6,662 nucleotides of DNA, from the NCBI GenBank assembly GCA_011052165.1, contig DRJN01000219.1:1-6662 (forward strand), written 5' to 3'. A program made the translations under genes and the position numbers. The notes below the pieces were generated by a model that had not been told where the DNA came from, searched no databases, and worked only from the letters and a program-made list of their open reading frames with translations. Source of the stretch: Gammaproteobacteria bacterium. Its GTDB lineage: Bacteria; Pseudomonadota; Gammaproteobacteria; UBA6429; Thiohalophilaceae. This document shows positions 5,429 to 6,662 of the stretch, in pieces. The stretch's first letter is position 1, and each line of letters begins with the position of its first letter.

Positions 5429-6624
5429 CTAAAAATAGCGTGAAGGCGGAAAACAACGTTGATGTGGTTATCGTCGGGGCCGGCATGGTGGGGGCGACAT
5501 TGGCCTGCGCCCTGGCGCCATCGAATTTGCATATCGCCCTGCTGGGTGCTCACTGCCCGCAGCCGTCATGGGCGGATGATGGTTATGATATACGCGTCAG
5601 TGCGATTACCCGCACTTCGCAAGCTTTGCTGCAGGACTTGCAGATCTGGCCTTATATAGAAGCCCAGCGTCTTAGCCCCTATCGTGAAATGCACGTCTGG
5701 GACGCCAGTGGTCATGGTGAAGTGCATTTCGACAGTGCTGAGCTGGGTGAACCGGATCTGGGGCATATCATTGAGAACCGGGTCATCCTCAAGGCGCTGC
5801 ATCAGCGTCTGGCCCTGCTTGATAATGTCCGCTTGCTTTGCCCGGTTGTCACGAAAAAACTGGATATTGGCGAAGACCGCACCCGTTTGACGCTGGCCGA
5901 TGAGACGCAGATACAGGGCAAGCTGATGGTCGCAGCCGATGGGGGTCGTTCCTGGGTTCGCCAACAGGCCGGGATGGGTGTTCATGGCTGGGACTATGAT
6001 CAGAGCGCACTGGTGACCTGGGTGAAGACCGAACGCCACCATCAGGAGGCGGCCTGGCAACGCTTCCAGCCTGACGGGCCGCTGGCCTTTCTACCTTTGA
6101 CGGAGGGGCATAGCGCTATCGTCTGGTCTACCGGCCATGAACACGCAAAAGCGTTGCTGGCGCTGGATAAGGCCGCCTTTGCGGAAGAACTGGCGACCAG
6201 TTTTGAAGACCGTCTCGGTAAGATTGAAAAGATCGGACCACGCGCCGTGTTTCCCCTGCGTTATTTTGAAACGCTGCATTATGTCCAGCCGCGACTGGCG
6301 CTGGTGGGCGATGCCGCCCACATGATGCATCCGTTGGCCGGCCAGGGTGTGAATCTGGGCATGGCGGATGCTGCATCTCTGGCCGAGGTGCTCCTGGATG
6401 CGCATCACAAACACCGTGATCCCGGCCGCTATAGCGTACTGCGCCGTTATGAGCGCTGGCGGCGCGCGGACAATCGCGCCATGCTGTGTAGCATGGATGC
6501 CTTCAAGCTGCTATTCAGTAGTCGCTCGCAGGCCATCCGTTGGCTGCGTAATACAGGTCTGAATATGACGGACCGAATTACGCCGTTGAAACATGCCTTG
6601 ATGCAAAGGGCGTTGGGTGGCTAA
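5425..6624 (+). CDS. ubiI: FAD-dependent ubiquinone-biosynthesis hydroxylase, UbiI/VisC type
   Basis: This 399-residue paralogue of the preceding gene matches E. coli UbiI (400), which hydroxylates ring position C5. Motifs are G-A-G-M-V-G at residues 18-23, D-I-R-V-S-A-I at 55-61, the DG motif V-A-A-D-G-G at 169-174, and G-D-A-A-H-M-M-H-P-L-A-G-Q-G-V-N-L-G at 295-312 with the canonical GDAA. I chose the GTG at 5425: it overlaps the ubiH stop (GTGA), has GAGG 9 nt upstream, and places the Rossmann glycines at the usual distance. An in-frame ATG at 5239 would embed 62 extra codons inside ubiH and lacks homology. The C-terminus (A-D-N near 349, M-D-A-F, R-N-T-G-L) also resembles UbiF, so substrate position is inferred mainly from operon order. 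No further gene follows before the window ends. Confidence 0.92.
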   Translation: MTKNSVKAENNVDVVIVGAGMVGATLACALAPSNLHIALLGAHCPQPSWADDGYDIRVSAITRTSQALLQDLQIWPYIEAQRLSPYREMHVWDASGHGEVHFDSAELGEPDLGHIIENRVILKALHQRLALLDNVRLLCPVVTKKLDIGEDRTRLTLADETQIQGKLMVAADGGRSWVRQQAGMGVHGWDYDQSALVTWVKTERHHQEAAWQRFQPDGPLAFLPLTEGHSAIVWSTGHEHAKALLALDKAAFAEELATSFEDRLGKIEKIGPRAVFPLRYFETLHYVQPRLALVGDAAHMMHPLAGQGVNLGMADAASLAEVLLDAHHKHRDPGRYSVLRRYERWRRADNRAMLCSMDAFKLLFSSRSQAIRWLRNTGLNMTDRITPLKHALMQRALGG

Positions 6625-6662
6625 TCTAAATAGGCGTTCCTAATACCAGTACACTTTTAAGC

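Overview
The window looks like chromosomal DNA of a free-living gammaproteobacterium outside the enterics. The gene order zapB-like / zapA / 6S RNA / fau, divergent from ygfB / pepP / ubiH / ubiI, is the conserved gammaproteobacterial arrangement known from Escherichia and Pseudomonas. The separate coiled-coil gene in front of zapA resembles the pseudomonad and related layouts more than the E. coli one. I cannot name the genus from the sequence.

Left part (1-1860, all on the minus strand). The 5' end of a very lysine-rich, pentapeptide-repeat protein runs off the left edge. An AT-rich gene-free stretch of about 370 bp follows, holding a bulged hairpin. Next is a transcription unit that reads right to left: a small coiled-coil (ZapB-like) protein, ZapA, 6S RNA, and 5-formyltetrahydrofolate cyclo-ligase. 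A good sigma70-type promoter at 1905-1933 heads it. The 6S RNA is 184 nt by its terminal stem and has the expected central bubble.

Right part (1975-6624, plus strand). ygfB starts in the divergent intergenic region. After it come a hairpin right at its stop codon and then a roughly 158-bp element bounded by 27-bp imperfect inverted repeats, which I read as a MITE-like non-autonomous insertion. pepP, ubiH and ubiI then follow as a tight unit with two 4-bp stop/start overlaps (ATGA and GTGA). A perfect TATAAT lies 6 bp before the pepP ATG, which would give a leaderless or nearly leaderless pepP-ubiH-ubiI mRNA.

Functionally the right half combines a proline-specific aminopeptidase with two paralogous FAD hydroxylases of ubiquinone biosynthesis. 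The left half combines Z-ring assembly, global control of RNA polymerase by 6S RNA, and folate salvage. Most of the window is conserved housekeeping content. The less ordinary parts are the inverted-repeat element that separates ygfB from pepP, the promoter abutting the pepP start, and the lysine-repeat protein at the edge. I found no clearly new multi-gene system.
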